From positions 20,497-84,496 of the forward strand of contig CAAFVR010000017.1 in assembly GCA_900766555.1 (NCBI GenBank): a DNA stretch of 64,000 nt, given 5' to 3'. Below, one piece after another: positions 17,657 through 27,183 of this stretch. The first letter of the stretch is position 1. Every line of letters starts with the position of its first letter. The DNA is from Helicobacteraceae bacterium. Lineage in GTDB: Bacteria; Campylobacterota; Campylobacteria; Campylobacterales; Helicobacteraceae. Made by a program: the position numbers and the translations under genes. The notes beneath the pieces are model-generated. The model ran no database searches, had not been told where the DNA came from, and saw only the letters and a program-made list of their open reading frames with translations.

Positions 17657-19882
17657 TTGTCAAAATATACACGCCCATTAATTGCCCTCTCTCTCCTCCC
17701 GCTGCTCCCATTATCAATTAATGCTGAGGAAGCTACGCTAGATCAGATAATTACATCTGCCTCTAGTTTTGAGCAAGAGCTAAAAGATGCTCCAGCTAGC
17801 GTTTCTGTAATCACCGGAAAAGAACTCGAGGAAAAATCTTTCCGAGATCTTGGCGATGCGATAGCCAATACGCCAGGTGTTAGCATAGATCAGCATACTG
17901 GTAAAACTGGCGGTTATGAAATATCAATACGTGGCTTGCCATCAGCTTATACATTAATATTAACTGATGGTAAGCGCGGCAATACTACAAATGCGGCTTT
18001 TCCAAATTCATTTAGTACCGTTACTACTTCTTTTATCCCGCCTAAAAATGCCATAGAACGCGTTGAGGTTCTGCGCGGACCAGCCTCTACGCTATATGGT
18101 AGCGACGCAATAGGTGGCGTTGTAAATGTGATCTTAAAACGTAACTTTAGCGACTGGAATGGATCTTTCACAGCTGAGGGCACAATACAAGAAAATAATC
18201 TCTTTGGCAATATCTATGGCGCAAGCTTTTTTGCTCAAGGGCCACTATCTCGCATAATAGGACTTGATTTAAATATCCGCGCTAGCAATAAATATCGCGA
18301 AAGTGCCGATAAAAAAGCACTCTCAAAATATGAACTAAAAGATTCCTCAAGTAAAACAATAAATTTCCGTGAAAATCTAGTAGGTCTAGCCCAAGGAAAT
18401 GGCACAAATATTGGTGCGCGCCTAGGCGGCAATCTGACTCGCGATGACTATATTTATATTGATATTGATAATTCCACACAATGGTATGACAACTCCGTCG
18501 GCAAGGGACTTTTAGGTACATTTGGTGGCGAGGGAGGATATTCTAAAAATTTATGGTTCATTAGAAATAATGCAAATATAACTCATGAGGGCAATTATCT
18601 AAATATTAAAACCACAACATCGCTTCAATATAATGCCACGCGAAATAAAGGACGCCTTTTGACTCGCTGGCTCTTCCCAGATCCGAAGCATCCGCGCCTA
18701 GGCGAAGAACGCGGCATATTAGCTCAAGATGTGATATTAGAAAATAAATCTGTAATGGCGCTAAATGACACAGTGAATCTAAGCTTTGGTGGATCTTATT
18801 GGCTAAATTCGCTATATGATCGCATAAATTTCCAAAGTCCATTTAATACAGCACATAACCTCGATCTTTTTGCCGAAGATGAAGCAAGCTTTGGCAACTT
18901 TATCCTAACAACTGGCGCACGTGCAAATTACAACAATCGCTTTGGTTTCCATATCTCGCCTAGAGCTTATGGCGTTTATAATGCAACAGATAACCTAACG
19001 CTAAAAGGCGGTATCTCAAGCGGATATCGTACGCCAGATCCAAATCAAGCCACAAATGGGATAATCGGCCTAACAGCTCAAGGAAAAGTGCCAATCCATG
19101 GTAATCCAAAGCTAAAACCAGAAGAAAGCTACAACGCTGAACTAGGCGTATTGCATGATTCAAATGTAGGCGAAATATCTTTCACCGGGTTTTATGTGCG
19201 CTTTATCAATAAATTTGCAAGCAACACAAGCATAAAAGATGGCGGCACATTATCTGTTGGTGCAAAATGCGTAGTCCTAGCAAGCGATGTTAAAGGTTCT
19301 CGCGGATGTGCTGTAACAGAAAATGTAGCCATAGCTCATAGCTACGGATTAGAATCTAGCTATAAATTAAAACCAATTGCGCTTCAAAAAGGTAAAATCA
19401 GCGGATCTATCAACTACACAATAAATAAAAGCGAAGAACTAGGCGAAAAAAATAAAAATAAAGGCCTACCACTAGAGCGCATACCACTTCATAGTGCAAA
19501 TCTAGATATAAATTATGCACTAGATGACACGCTAGATTTTTATCTGAAATCTCAATTCCGAGCTGGACAATTGAGAAAAGAAGTTAAAGATGGGAAAATT
19601 GACAGCGCTCTTGCAGCGTTCAAAAAAGCAAATCCAAATGCTAGTGAATTTTACAAGCCATATGCTGTTTTTGACATCGGATCTAACTATGAAGTGCGAA
19701 AAAATATGAAGCTAAGCTTTGGCATCTTAAATCTTTTGGGCACGGATTTCACAAAAACGGTTGATCTTAAAGCAAATCAACGCTCGACTTCTGGTCAACA
19801 AAATAGCGCTGATATCGCAAGAGCATACAACTATATCCGCGATGGAAGACGATATTTCATATCTCTAACTACAAGCTTCTAA
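17657..19882 (+). CDS. TonB-dependent outer-membrane receptor, probably for a ferric siderophore
   Basis: Outer-membrane active-transport porin of 741 residues. A signal peptide ends near INAEE; a plug domain follows (about residues 35-155) with SVSVITGKELEE, ISIRGLPSAYTLILTDGKR and VEVLRGPASTLYGSDAIGGVVNV, then a 22-strand-type barrel ending in phenylalanine (SLTTSF). The plug most resembles the FepA/CirA/CfrA catecholate-siderophore group. The TTG start is supported by AAGGA at 17646-17650. The Fur-like box upstream agrees with iron uptake. ExbB and ExbD are encoded at 7.8-8.6 kb. The ligand itself is not determined. Confidence 0.9.
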   Translation: MSKYTRPLIALSLLPLLPLSINAEEATLDQIITSASSFEQELKDAPASVSVITGKELEEKSFRDLGDAIANTPGVSIDQHTGKTGGYEISIRGLPSAYTLILTDGKRGNTTNAAFPNSFSTVTTSFIPPKNAIERVEVLRGPASTLYGSDAIGGVVNVILKRNFSDWNGSFTAEGTIQENNLFGNIYGASFFAQGPLSRIIGLDLNIRASNKYRESADKKALSKYELKDSSSKTINFRENLVGLAQGNGTNIGARLGGNLTRDDYIYIDIDNSTQWYDNSVGKGLLGTFGGEGGYSKNLWFIRNNANITHEGNYLNIKTTTSLQYNATRNKGRLLTRWLFPDPKHPRLGEERGILAQDVILENKSVMALNDTVNLSFGGSYWLNSLYDRINFQSPFNTAHNLDLFAEDEASFGNFILTTGARANYNNRFGFHISPRAYGVYNATDNLTLKGGISSGYRTPDPNQATNGIIGLTAQGKVPIHGNPKLKPEESYNAELGVLHDSNVGEISFTGFYVRFINKFASNTSIKDGGTLSVGAKCVVLASDVKGSRGCAVTENVAIAHSYGLESSYKLKPIALQKGKISGSINYTINKSEELGEKNKNKGLPLERIPLHSANLDINYALDDTLDFYLKSQFRAGQLRKEVKDGKIDSALAAFKKANPNASEFYKPYAVFDIGSNYEVRKNMKLSFGILNLLGTDFTKTVDLKANQRSTSGQQNSADIARAYNYIRDGRRYFISLTTSF

Positions 19883-19903
19883 GGCTTGCAGCTCTCTTCT
19901 TGC

Positions 19904-19909
19904 TATAAT
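19904..19909 (+). promoter_or_regulatory. Predicted extended -10 box of gatA
   Basis: TGCTATAAT, an extended -10, sits within the small palindrome TTGCTATAATTAGCAA just before gatA. Predicted only; the palindrome could also serve as an operator or weak terminator for the receptor gene. Confidence 0.5.
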
Positions 19910-19926
19910 TAGCAAAAAGTGCGCAA

Positions 19927-21291
19927 ATGATAACGCTAAAACAAGCTCTATCTCTTCCTCCATCAGAAATAGAAGATCTAAAGCTAGATCTGATAAAAAA
20001 AGCAAAACAAAGCAAGCTGAATGCCTATATCTTGGATAAAAATCTAGAAAATGACGGCATCTTATCCTCAAATCACAATCCTGGCTCTATCCCAATACTC
20101 ATTAAAGATAATATCAATGTCAAAAATTGGGAAATAACATGCGCCTCCAAAATATTAAAAGGCTATAAAGCACCCTATGATGCCACGGTCATTTCAACAT
20201 TGCATGAAAATAATTTTTGCGGATTTGGGCGCGCAAATATGGATGAATTTGCCATGGGTTCAAGTAGCGAAAATAGCGCCTATGGAGCCGTGCTAAATCC
20301 GCTTGATAATTCTCGCGTCCCCGGAGGCTCAAGTGGCGGATCTGCCGCAGCTGTCGGCGGACGTATAGCCATTGCCGCGCTTGGTAGTGACACGGGCGGT
20401 AGCATACGCCAACCTGCTGCATTTTGCGGCTGCGTGGGACTCAAACCAACATATGGCGCGGTCTCTCGCTTTGGCCTAATAGCCTATAGCTCAAGCCTAG
20501 ATCAAATAGGCCCAATAACGCAAAATGTAGAAGATTGCGCAATATTATTTGATGCCATAAAAGGCGGCGATATTCGCGATTCAACAAGCAAAAACAATGA
20601 TGCAAAAATAGCCCCAAATCTTGATCCTAAAAAAAGATTCAAGATTGCAATATTAAAAGATTTTGCAAAAGATGCCAAAAAAGAAATCCAAGATGCCTAT
20701 TTTAGCGCCATAAAAGAGCTTGAAAAACAAGGCCACACAATAGTTGAAAAAGAAATGCTAGATTCAAGCGCCCAAATTGCCGTATATTACATAATATCAA
20801 CCGCTGAAGCTAGCTCGAATTTAGCACGATTTGATGGCGTGCGATATGGAACGCGACAAGATGCGCAAAATCTAGCAGATCTATATGTCAAAACGCGCAG
20901 CGCGGGCTTTGGTGCCGAAGTAAAACGCCGAATAATGCTAGGTACATTCGTACTTAGCTCAAGCTATTTTGATGTGTATTATCTAAAAGCACAAAAAATC
21001 AAAGCGCTAATAACGCGCGCATACAATGCAATTTTGCAAGATTGCGATTTGATTTTTATGCCCGTTACACCAACTCTACCGCCCAAAATTGGCGCTATAA
21101 CAAATCCGCTTGAAATGTATTTGAGCGACATTTATACCGTTGGAGCCAATTTATCTGGCCTACCCGCACTTTCATTCCCGATTGCAAAAACTAGCGATAG
21201 CCTATCAATTGGCGCGCAATTAATGGGCAAAGCATTTGATGAACAAAGTTTATTTGACTGCGCCTTTGGACTTGAAAAACAACTAAGCTAA
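19927..21291 (+). CDS. gatA: Asp-tRNA(Asn)/Glu-tRNA(Gln) amidotransferase subunit A
   Basis: Amidase subunit of GatCAB, which converts misacylated Glu-tRNA(Gln) or Asp-tRNA(Asn) to the correct amide form. The amidase triad context is clear: lysine K60 in PILIKDN, GGSSGGS at 133-139 and [11 protein letters not shown] at 153-163 carrying the cis-serine and nucleophilic serine. Length 454 is normal. The gatB and gatC genes are not in the window. The next gene starts five bases after its stop. Confidence 0.97.
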   Translation: MITLKQALSLPPSEIEDLKLDLIKKAKQSKLNAYILDKNLENDGILSSNHNPGSIPILIKDNINVKNWEITCASKILKGYKAPYDATVISTLHENNFCGFGRANMDEFAMGSSSENSAYGAVLNPLDNSRVPGGSSGGSAAAVGGRIAIAALGSDTGGSIRQPAAFCGCVGLKPTYGAVSRFGLIAYSSSLDQIGPITQNVEDCAILFDAIKGGDIRDSTSKNNDAKIAPNLDPKKRFKIAILKDFAKDAKKEIQDAYFSAIKELEKQGHTIVEKEMLDSSAQIAVYYIISTAEASSNLARFDGVRYGTRQDAQNLADLYVKTRSAGFGAEVKRRIMLGTFVLSSSYFDVYYLKAQKIKALITRAYNAILQDCDLIFMPVTPTLPPKIGAITNPLEMYLSDIYTVGANLSGLPALSFPIAKTSDSLSIGAQLMGKAFDEQSLFDCAFGLEKQLS

Positions 21292-21296
21292 AGTTA

Positions 21297-22052
21297 ATGA
21301 ACTTAGGAAATATCTTAGATCTGCTAAATCGCATTTCGCCCTTTAATTTGCAAGAAAGTTGGGATAATTCTGGCCTCCAGATCGGATCTAGAGACTTTAA
21401 ACTGACTAATATTTATACAACTCTTGAACTTAGCAGCAAAGTTATAGAAAATGTCGCGCCAAATAGCCTAATAATTAGCCATCATCCGCTCTTTTTTAAA
21501 GCCATAAAATGCCTTGATTTTAGTAACTATCCAGCCAATCTAGCAAGGCAATTAATGGAGAAAAATTGCGCCCAAATTGCAACACACACAAATTTTGACA
21601 AAACGCATCTAAATGCCAAAGTCGCCCAAATACTCGGACTAGAAATAACCTTTCAAGAAGATTTCATAATCTTTGCATCCATCCAAAAAACGCCCATTTT
21701 GGATATTGCAAAAAGCATCGCCAAAAAGCTAGAGCTAGATCTGATAAAACTTACAAAAGCGAATGATTTTGTAGAAAATATCGCGCTAGTTTGCGGATCT
21801 GGCTGCAGTTTGATGCCGCAAATTCATGAAATTATAAAATCACAAAATTTGCAAAATACGCTATTTTTAACCGGCGATGTCAAATATCATGATGCGATGA
21901 ACGCACTAAGTCTAAATATCAGCATTATGGATATTTTGCACTTTCAAAGCGAGCGTATTTTTGCGCAATTAATGAGTGATATTTTGTCAAATCATGGATA
22001 TAAAGCTATAATTTGCAACTCACAAAACCCCTTTGCGCACATAGGAATCTAA
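21297..22052 (+). CDS. Nif3-like dinuclear metal-centre protein
   Basis: Nif3/YbgI family protein (DUF34). The metal ligands are visible as SHHPLFF near residue 60, THTNFD near 100, and HFQSER near the C-terminus. GTP cyclohydrolase-like and metal-chaperone roles have been proposed for the family, without a settled function. The 251-residue length is the short form. It is directly upstream of the HP0958-type gene, the same pair as in H. pylori (HP0959-HP0958, from memory). Confidence 0.88.
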   Translation: MNLGNILDLLNRISPFNLQESWDNSGLQIGSRDFKLTNIYTTLELSSKVIENVAPNSLIISHHPLFFKAIKCLDFSNYPANLARQLMEKNCAQIATHTNFDKTHLNAKVAQILGLEITFQEDFIIFASIQKTPILDIAKSIAKKLELDLIKLTKANDFVENIALVCGSGCSLMPQIHEIIKSQNLQNTLFLTGDVKYHDAMNALSLNISIMDILHFQSERIFAQLMSDILSNHGYKAIICNSQNPFAHIGI

Positions 22053-22769
22053 ATGAATAAACATCTCCAAGAGTTAATAAAAGTAGCCAATCTAGATAAA
22101 GAAATTGACGCACTTGAGCCCAAAATAACGCAAAAGCAAGAGCCGCTAAATGCGTTATTAAACGAGCTATCTGACAAAGAAAGTCAAATCCTAGAGACAA
22201 ATGCAAATAAACAAGATATCTCAAATAAAATTAGAAATGCAAATATAGCTCTAGCTGAAGCAAGCGACAATATACAAAAAATTGCAAATAAAAGCTCAGA
22301 AATAAAAAATGAGCGTGAGCTCAAAAATATAAGCATCGAACAGGAATTAGCAAGCGAGCGCATCGATAAAATTAATGATGACATAGCAATATTAGAAAAA
22401 GAGCTCGAGCAAAAAGATGCACTTTTATCGGATCTAAAGGCCGCTATAGAAGATCTGAAACAAAAAATAGAAGTTGAAAAAGAAGCCATCTCAGATGAGA
22501 TAAAAAAGATCCGAGATGAGCAAAAAAAGCTATTTTCTAAAAAAGAAACGTTATATAAAAAGCTAGATTCAAGTATCGCAATTTTTTATCAAAAAATCCG
22601 CAGATGGGCCAAAAATACAAGCGTAGTTCCAGTGCAAAATCAGGCATGCCAGGGCTGCTTTATCCGCATAAATGACCGTGTGTACGCTAATATCAAATCT
22701 GATAGCGAGATTGTGACTTGCCCACATTGCGGAAGGATTTTATTTCTAGATCATAAAAGTGCCATTTAG
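22053..22769 (+). CDS. Coiled-coil zinc-ribbon protein, HP0958 family (flagellar regulator)
   Basis: Residues about 5-170 form a long Glu/Lys-rich coiled coil; the C-terminus is a C4 zinc ribbon, CQGC and CPHCG, with 24 residues between the pairs. This is the architecture of H. pylori HP0958, reported to stabilise RpoN and to bind flaA mRNA, and so needed for flagellum production. At 238 residues the size matches. It starts on the base after nif3 and overlaps waaA, giving the same neighbours as in H. pylori. Confidence 0.88.
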   Translation: MNKHLQELIKVANLDKEIDALEPKITQKQEPLNALLNELSDKESQILETNANKQDISNKIRNANIALAEASDNIQKIANKSSEIKNERELKNISIEQELASERIDKINDDIAILEKELEQKDALLSDLKAAIEDLKQKIEVEKEAISDEIKKIRDEQKKLFSKKETLYKKLDSSIAIFYQKIRRWAKNTSVVPVQNQACQGCFIRINDRVYANIKSDSEIVTCPHCGRILFLDHKSAI

Positions 22770-23928
22770 AGCACTTTATTTTCTCTTTATTTTTGTTGCA
22801 TATCTGCTCGGCCTGCCATTTTTATGCATTCTTAGCTTTAGATCAAAATATAAATATTCAATCCCAAAGCGCTTTTTTATCCCAAAAATTCCTAAAAATA
22901 CGCAAATATGGCTGCATGGCTGTAGTTTTGGCGAAATAGCCAGCCTTGAAATCATAATCCTAGAGCTGCTAAAAAAACATCCAAATAAAAATATCTTACT
23001 AACTACCACAACGCAAACTGGCTTTTTTTTAGCACAAAAGCTCTTTTTAAATCATAAAAATATATCTATCTCTTTTTTACCTTTTGAGATATTTTTATGT
23101 TTTTATACATTTAAAAGCTTAGAGACACTTATTGTAACTGAGTCTGAACTCTGGTTTTATCTCTTTTATAGCGCTAAAAAAAGTGGCGCAAAAACGCTTT
23201 TAATAAATGCGCGCATAAGTGACAGAAGCCTCAGATCCTATATGAGGTTGAAATTTTTGCATCAGCGCATTTTTAGCCATATTGATATTATCTTTTCACA
23301 AAGCAAAAAAGATACAAAAAGGCTAAATGAACTTGGCGCAGCAGATATTAGAACATTTGGTAATCTCAAAATCTTTACTCCGATACAAAATAACAAATAT
23401 TACAAAGCGCAAAATGAGCCAATTTTTATAGCCGCCTCAACGCATAAAGGCGAAGAAGAAATGATCTTAAAAGCTTTTTTGGAGCTCAAAAATGATGCAC
23501 TTTTAATTATTGCGCCACGACATCCTGAGCGTTTTAGCGAAGTTGAAGCTCTTATAAAAGCAAATAAAGTTAACTATGTCTTGCATTCCAAAATTAAGAG
23601 CGAAAATTTGCCAAAATGCAAGATCCTTTTGCTAGATAGCCTAGGTGAGCTAAAAAATTTTTATGCCATATCAGATCTAGCGATCTTGGGGGGCGCTTTT
23701 GCCAAAATTGGCGGGCATAATCCGCTTGAGCCAGCAAATTTTGGCAATATAATCTTGACCGGCGAACATATTTTTAATCAAGAAGCACTTTTTAGCCAAA
23801 TCTCGCATTTTTATACAGTTAAAAATTCACATCAGATCTATGATAAATTGAAAAATTACAAAGCTTTAAAAAAGGCTCAAATAATTAATAAGTCCCAAAA
23901 TCTAGAGGCAATAATTAATGAAATCTAG
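22759..23928 (+). CDS. waaA: 3-deoxy-D-manno-octulosonic acid transferase WaaA (KdtA)
   Basis: GT30 glycosyltransferase that adds Kdo to lipid A on the inner-membrane surface. An N-terminal hydrophobic anchor (residues 3-25) is followed by HGCSFGEIAS (family HxxSxGE), TESELWF, and LGGAFAKIGGHNPLEPA near the C-terminus. Length 389 is normal. It starts with GTG inside the end of the zinc-ribbon gene. An eight-T tract (about 23023-23030) in the gene is a possible slippage point. Confidence 0.94.
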   Translation: MPFRALYFLFIFVAYLLGLPFLCILSFRSKYKYSIPKRFFIPKIPKNTQIWLHGCSFGEIASLEIIILELLKKHPNKNILLTTTTQTGFFLAQKLFLNHKNISISFLPFEIFLCFYTFKSLETLIVTESELWFYLFYSAKKSGAKTLLINARISDRSLRSYMRLKFLHQRIFSHIDIIFSQSKKDTKRLNELGAADIRTFGNLKIFTPIQNNKYYKAQNEPIFIAASTHKGEEEMILKAFLELKNDALLIIAPRHPERFSEVEALIKANKVNYVLHSKIKSENLPKCKILLLDSLGELKNFYAISDLAILGGAFAKIGGHNPLEPANFGNIILTGEHIFNQEALFSQISHFYTVKNSHQIYDKLKNYKALKKAQIINKSQNLEAIINEI

Positions 23929-24694
23929 CATTTGTGCGTATAAATTACTAAGCATCCAACAAAATATAAGCCACAAAGAAGCCAAAAGATTAATCGATCG
24001 CGGACTTGTGAGTCTAAATAATATTCGCATCAAAATAGCGCGCCAAAACATCGATCCCAAAGCCATTTTGGAGCTAAAAAGCATTCAAAAAATACAAGAA
24101 ATTTTTAGCGATCAAAATATCCTAGCGCTAAATAAGCCCTGCTTTATAAATGCAAGCGAAGTGCTAAAAAAATATCCAAATTGGGTACTTTTAAATAGAT
24201 TAGATCGAGAAACAAGCGGCATTATCCTAGCTATAAAACCAGAGAGTGACTTTGCCAAAAAAGCCATAAATGAATTTAAAAATAAAAATGTCTATAAAGA
24301 ATATCGCGCGCTTGTAAGCCCATCTAAAAATGCGCTAAAAATGCTTGAAAATGAGAGTAAGATAATTCTAAATAAGCCTCTAAAAATCATTAAAAATGGA
24401 TCCATATATTCACAAATTGCAAGCCCAAAAGATAAAAATAAAAAAGAAGCATTAACTGAAATTTCACTAATTAAGCCCAAAAAAATAGAGGGCAAAATAG
24501 CCTTTTTGCTAAAAATTGTGATAAAAACGGGCTTGAGCCATCAAATAAGAGTACATTTAAGCGATTTTGGCGCTCCAATTTTGGGCGATACAAAATATGG
24601 CGGGGTTGAATTTTATCGCATGGCTTTGCGTGCGCTTAATATCAAGCTTTTGGGATATGATTTTACAAAAGAGCCAGATTTGATACTGCAATGA
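23918..24694 (+). CDS. RluA-family pseudouridine synthase
   Basis: An N-terminal S4-like RNA-binding segment (about residues 10-50, ISHKEAKRLIDRGLVSLNN) precedes the RluA catalytic domain. The catalytic aspartate is in LLNRLDRETSGIIL, where the usual first histidine is asparagine; HQIRVHLSDFGAPILGDTKYGG is also diagnostic. It modifies rRNA or tRNA; the target position cannot be told. It overlaps waaA by eleven bases and the next small gene by four. HP0956 of H. pylori is the likely counterpart by position. Confidence 0.9.
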   Translation: MKSSICAYKLLSIQQNISHKEAKRLIDRGLVSLNNIRIKIARQNIDPKAILELKSIQKIQEIFSDQNILALNKPCFINASEVLKKYPNWVLLNRLDRETSGIILAIKPESDFAKKAINEFKNKNVYKEYRALVSPSKNALKMLENESKIILNKPLKIIKNGSIYSQIASPKDKNKKEALTEISLIKPKKIEGKIAFLLKIVIKTGLSHQIRVHLSDFGAPILGDTKYGGVEFYRMALRALNIKLLGYDFTKEPDLILQ

Positions 24695-24984
24695 ATATCA
24701 CTTTATACAAAAATAATAGCCCAATGCTACATAGTAAAATCACAGATAAAGAAAGTCTTTTGGACTTCAAAGCCAGTCTTGCAAAAATAAACATTAAGGA
24801 TGAATCCATGCATTTTGCTCTAGATCGGATAAATCCAATTGCGCATGAAGCACTGGGCTATCTTTGGTTTTTATGCACAAAATATAATCTAAGCCTAAGC
24901 GTGCCTGCGCAAGCCAAAAGCGCTTTGAGCGCACTTTTACCAGATCTAACAATACATATAAATATGAGCGAATCAAATGTTTAG
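24691..24984 (+). CDS. Hypothetical protein of 97 residues
   Basis: Not recognised. It begins with a beta-like N-terminus, then a helix-rich middle with an HEALGYLWFLCTKYNLSLSVP segment and an acidic tail; no signal peptide or membrane segment. The alternation of short strands and amphipathic helices could suit a STAS-like or small adaptor fold, but that is only an impression. It overlaps the pseudouridine synthase (ATGA) and lgt (eight bases), so it is very likely a real translated gene. Confidence 0.6.
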   Translation: MNITLYKNNSPMLHSKITDKESLLDFKASLAKINIKDESMHFALDRINPIAHEALGYLWFLCTKYNLSLSVPAQAKSALSALLPDLTIHINMSESNV

Positions 24985-25858
24985 CTGGAGAGATATTTAT
25001 GCGCATTTTGATCCGGTAGCTTTTAATTTATTTGGCATTTCTGTGCATTGGTATGGCATAGCCTATGCTATCGCGCTTATTTTGACACTATATATTGGTA
25101 AATTTTTTATTTCTAAAAGTCCCAAATTTTTTACCATTGATGCTAAAACATTTGAAAATTACTTTATCACCATTGAAATTGGCGTAATCTTGGGCGCGCG
25201 CCTTGGCTATGTGCTAATTTATGATCCAAATTCCACCTTTTATTTGCTGCATCCTTGGCAAATTTTTAATCCATTTGATAGCAATGGATCTTTTATTGGC
25301 ATCTCTGGTATGAGTTATCACGGCGGCGTTATTGGACTTTTGATCGCTAGCTTTTTGTTTTGTAAATTTAAAAAAATCTCGCAATTAATGGCGCTAGATT
25401 TAGTTGCGATATCCGTCCCGCTCGCCTATGTATTTGGCCGCATCGGAAATTTCCTAAATCAAGAGCTCTTCGGCCGCCAGATCGGATCTAGGAGCCCACT
25501 TGAATTTCTAGGCATCCTAGTAAATAACAAATTGGTCTATCCAAGCCAATTAATCGAGGCATTTTTGGAGGGAATATGCATTTTTATAATCATATTTTTT
25601 GTATGGAAAAAAATAGCCTTCAAAAGCCAAAATAAATATGGCATTTTGATCGCACTTTATGGCATTTTATATGCTTTTATGCGCTTTGTGGCTGAATTTT
25701 TCCGAGAGCCAGATCCGCAACTAGGCTTTTATGGGGTCTTTAGTATGGGGCAAATTTTAAGCCTACTTATGGCGCTAGGTGGCGTAATTTTCCTAATCGC
25801 AGTAGCCAAAAGAACTAAAAATAAAGCTAAAGCAAAAGCAACATTTGTAAAAAAATGA
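24977..25858 (+). CDS. lgt: Prolipoprotein diacylglyceryl transferase Lgt
   Basis: Transfers diacylglycerol from phosphatidylglycerol to the lipobox cysteine of prolipoproteins. About seven membrane segments; HWYGIAYA near residue 25, SYHGGVIG near 113, and the Lgt signature GRIGNFLNQELFG at 154-166 are present. Length 293 is usual. It overlaps the previous small gene by eight bases and the EamA transporter by four. The lipoprotein at 2720 is one expected substrate. Confidence 0.96.
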   Translation: MFSWRDIYAHFDPVAFNLFGISVHWYGIAYAIALILTLYIGKFFISKSPKFFTIDAKTFENYFITIEIGVILGARLGYVLIYDPNSTFYLLHPWQIFNPFDSNGSFIGISGMSYHGGVIGLLIASFLFCKFKKISQLMALDLVAISVPLAYVFGRIGNFLNQELFGRQIGSRSPLEFLGILVNNKLVYPSQLIEAFLEGICIFIIIFFVWKKIAFKSQNKYGILIALYGILYAFMRFVAEFFREPDPQLGFYGVFSMGQILSLLMALGGVIFLIAVAKRTKNKAKAKATFVKK

Positions 25859-26757
25859 GCCATCTTTCGACAAATTCAAAAGGCATAATTTACATGCTCC
25901 TAAGCGCATTGCTTTTTAGCATGATGGATGCTTTTGTAAAAATTCTAGCGCAAGATTTTGGCGCAGTTGAAATATTATTTTTCCGCTCATTTGTGATGGT
26001 ACTTTTAATAATGCTCACAAAAGATGCGATCAAAAAACCAATCAAAAAAAAGGGCGGCCTAACCCCGCTAATTTTGCGCAGCGTAGCCGGGGCAATTGCG
26101 ATGTTAGCGCTCTTTTATAATATTAAAACGCTGCCACTAGGCGTTGCAATAACATTTCTAAAATCCATGCCAATATATGCCGTTTTTCTAGCCTGGCTAT
26201 TTTTAAAAGAACGCGCTAGCTTTGGCGTGATTTTAAGCGCAATAGTGGGCTTTTTGGGCATTATTGTGATCTCAGATCCGTTTGGCAGCTCAATTTCGCC
26301 TTTTAATATCTTTATGGGCGTCATATCTGGGCTTGGCGCCGCCATCGCTATGACGGCACTTCGTAGCTCTAGAGAATATTTTAGTAACAATTTCATCGTG
26401 CTAACTTTTGGACTTGTCACAACAATACTTGCGCTAATCGTTTTTGCGCTGCCAGAATTTTTTGTAGATAATTCTTTTATTTTCCCAAATTTGCCTCAAT
26501 TTGGCTTCATTATTTTGATGGGAATATGCGGGACTATCGCGCAAGTCTTTTTGACTAAATCATATGCGAGCGCGCCAGCTGCGATTGTAAGCCCCTTTAC
26601 TTATACAGAAATTTTATTTTCAATAATTTTGGGGATAGCTTTGGGCGATAGATTGCTGCAAAGTAATGAGGCGATGGGCATTGTTTTAATTATAATTTCA
26701 GGGTTCTTAGTAGCTCTACCAATTTTTATAAAAGATTTCAGGAAAAAACATGATTGA
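25855..26757 (+). CDS. EamA/DMT family transporter
   Basis: Ten predicted transmembrane helices in two EamA repeats (about residues 10-140 and 150-290). Drug/metabolite transporter superfamily; the RhaT/YdcZ-like group exports amino acids, nucleosides or other metabolites. No substrate can be assigned from sequence. The gene overlaps lgt by four bases and the CoA-binding protein by eight. Confidence 0.88.
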   Translation: MSHLSTNSKGIIYMLLSALLFSMMDAFVKILAQDFGAVEILFFRSFVMVLLIMLTKDAIKKPIKKKGGLTPLILRSVAGAIAMLALFYNIKTLPLGVAITFLKSMPIYAVFLAWLFLKERASFGVILSAIVGFLGIIVISDPFGSSISPFNIFMGVISGLGAAIAMTALRSSREYFSNNFIVLTFGLVTTILALIVFALPEFFVDNSFIFPNLPQFGFIILMGICGTIAQVFLTKSYASAPAAIVSPFTYTEILFSIILGIALGDRLLQSNEAMGIVLIIISGFLVALPIFIKDFRKKHD

Positions 26758-27166
26758 TTTTAACCAAGTGCAAAAAATCGCCGTAATAGGCCTAAGCCCA
26801 AATCCGGACAAAGAAAGTCACAATGTCGCAAAATATCTCCAAAGCAAGGATTTTACGATCTATCCGATCTATCCAAAAGGAGATGAAATACTAGGCCAAA
26901 AAGTTTTCCAAAGCTATGATGCGCTCTTAGATTCAGGCATCAGACCGGATCTAGTAGATGTATTTCGCAAAAGCGAGGCGCTAGTTGAGGTGGCAAAAGA
27001 TATTTTAGATGCTGGAGCAAAACATGGCTTTTATCCAAAAGTTGTGTGGTTTCAACATGGGCTCAGAAATGACGAAGCTGCAAATTTGCTATCCCAAAAA
27101 GGCATTGAAGTAATCCAAGATGCCTGCATTTATATGGAGCATAAATTCTGGACACACAATCATTAA
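26750..27166 (+). CDS. CoA-binding domain protein (YccU-like)
   Basis: A 138-residue Rossmann-fold protein of the CoA-binding family (as in succinyl-CoA synthetase alpha). Seen are IAVIGLSPNPDKESHNVAKYLQ near the N-terminus, the YPIYPKGDEILGQKVF strand, DVFRKSE, and VWFQHGLRNDEAANL. No catalytic partner is adjacent, and stand-alone members have no settled role. Confidence 0.88.
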   Translation: MIDFNQVQKIAVIGLSPNPDKESHNVAKYLQSKDFTIYPIYPKGDEILGQKVFQSYDALLDSGIRPDLVDVFRKSEALVEVAKDILDAGAKHGFYPKVVWFQHGLRNDEAANLLSQKGIEVIQDACIYMEHKFWTHNH

Positions 27167-27183
27167 AGATCTACGCAGGCTTT

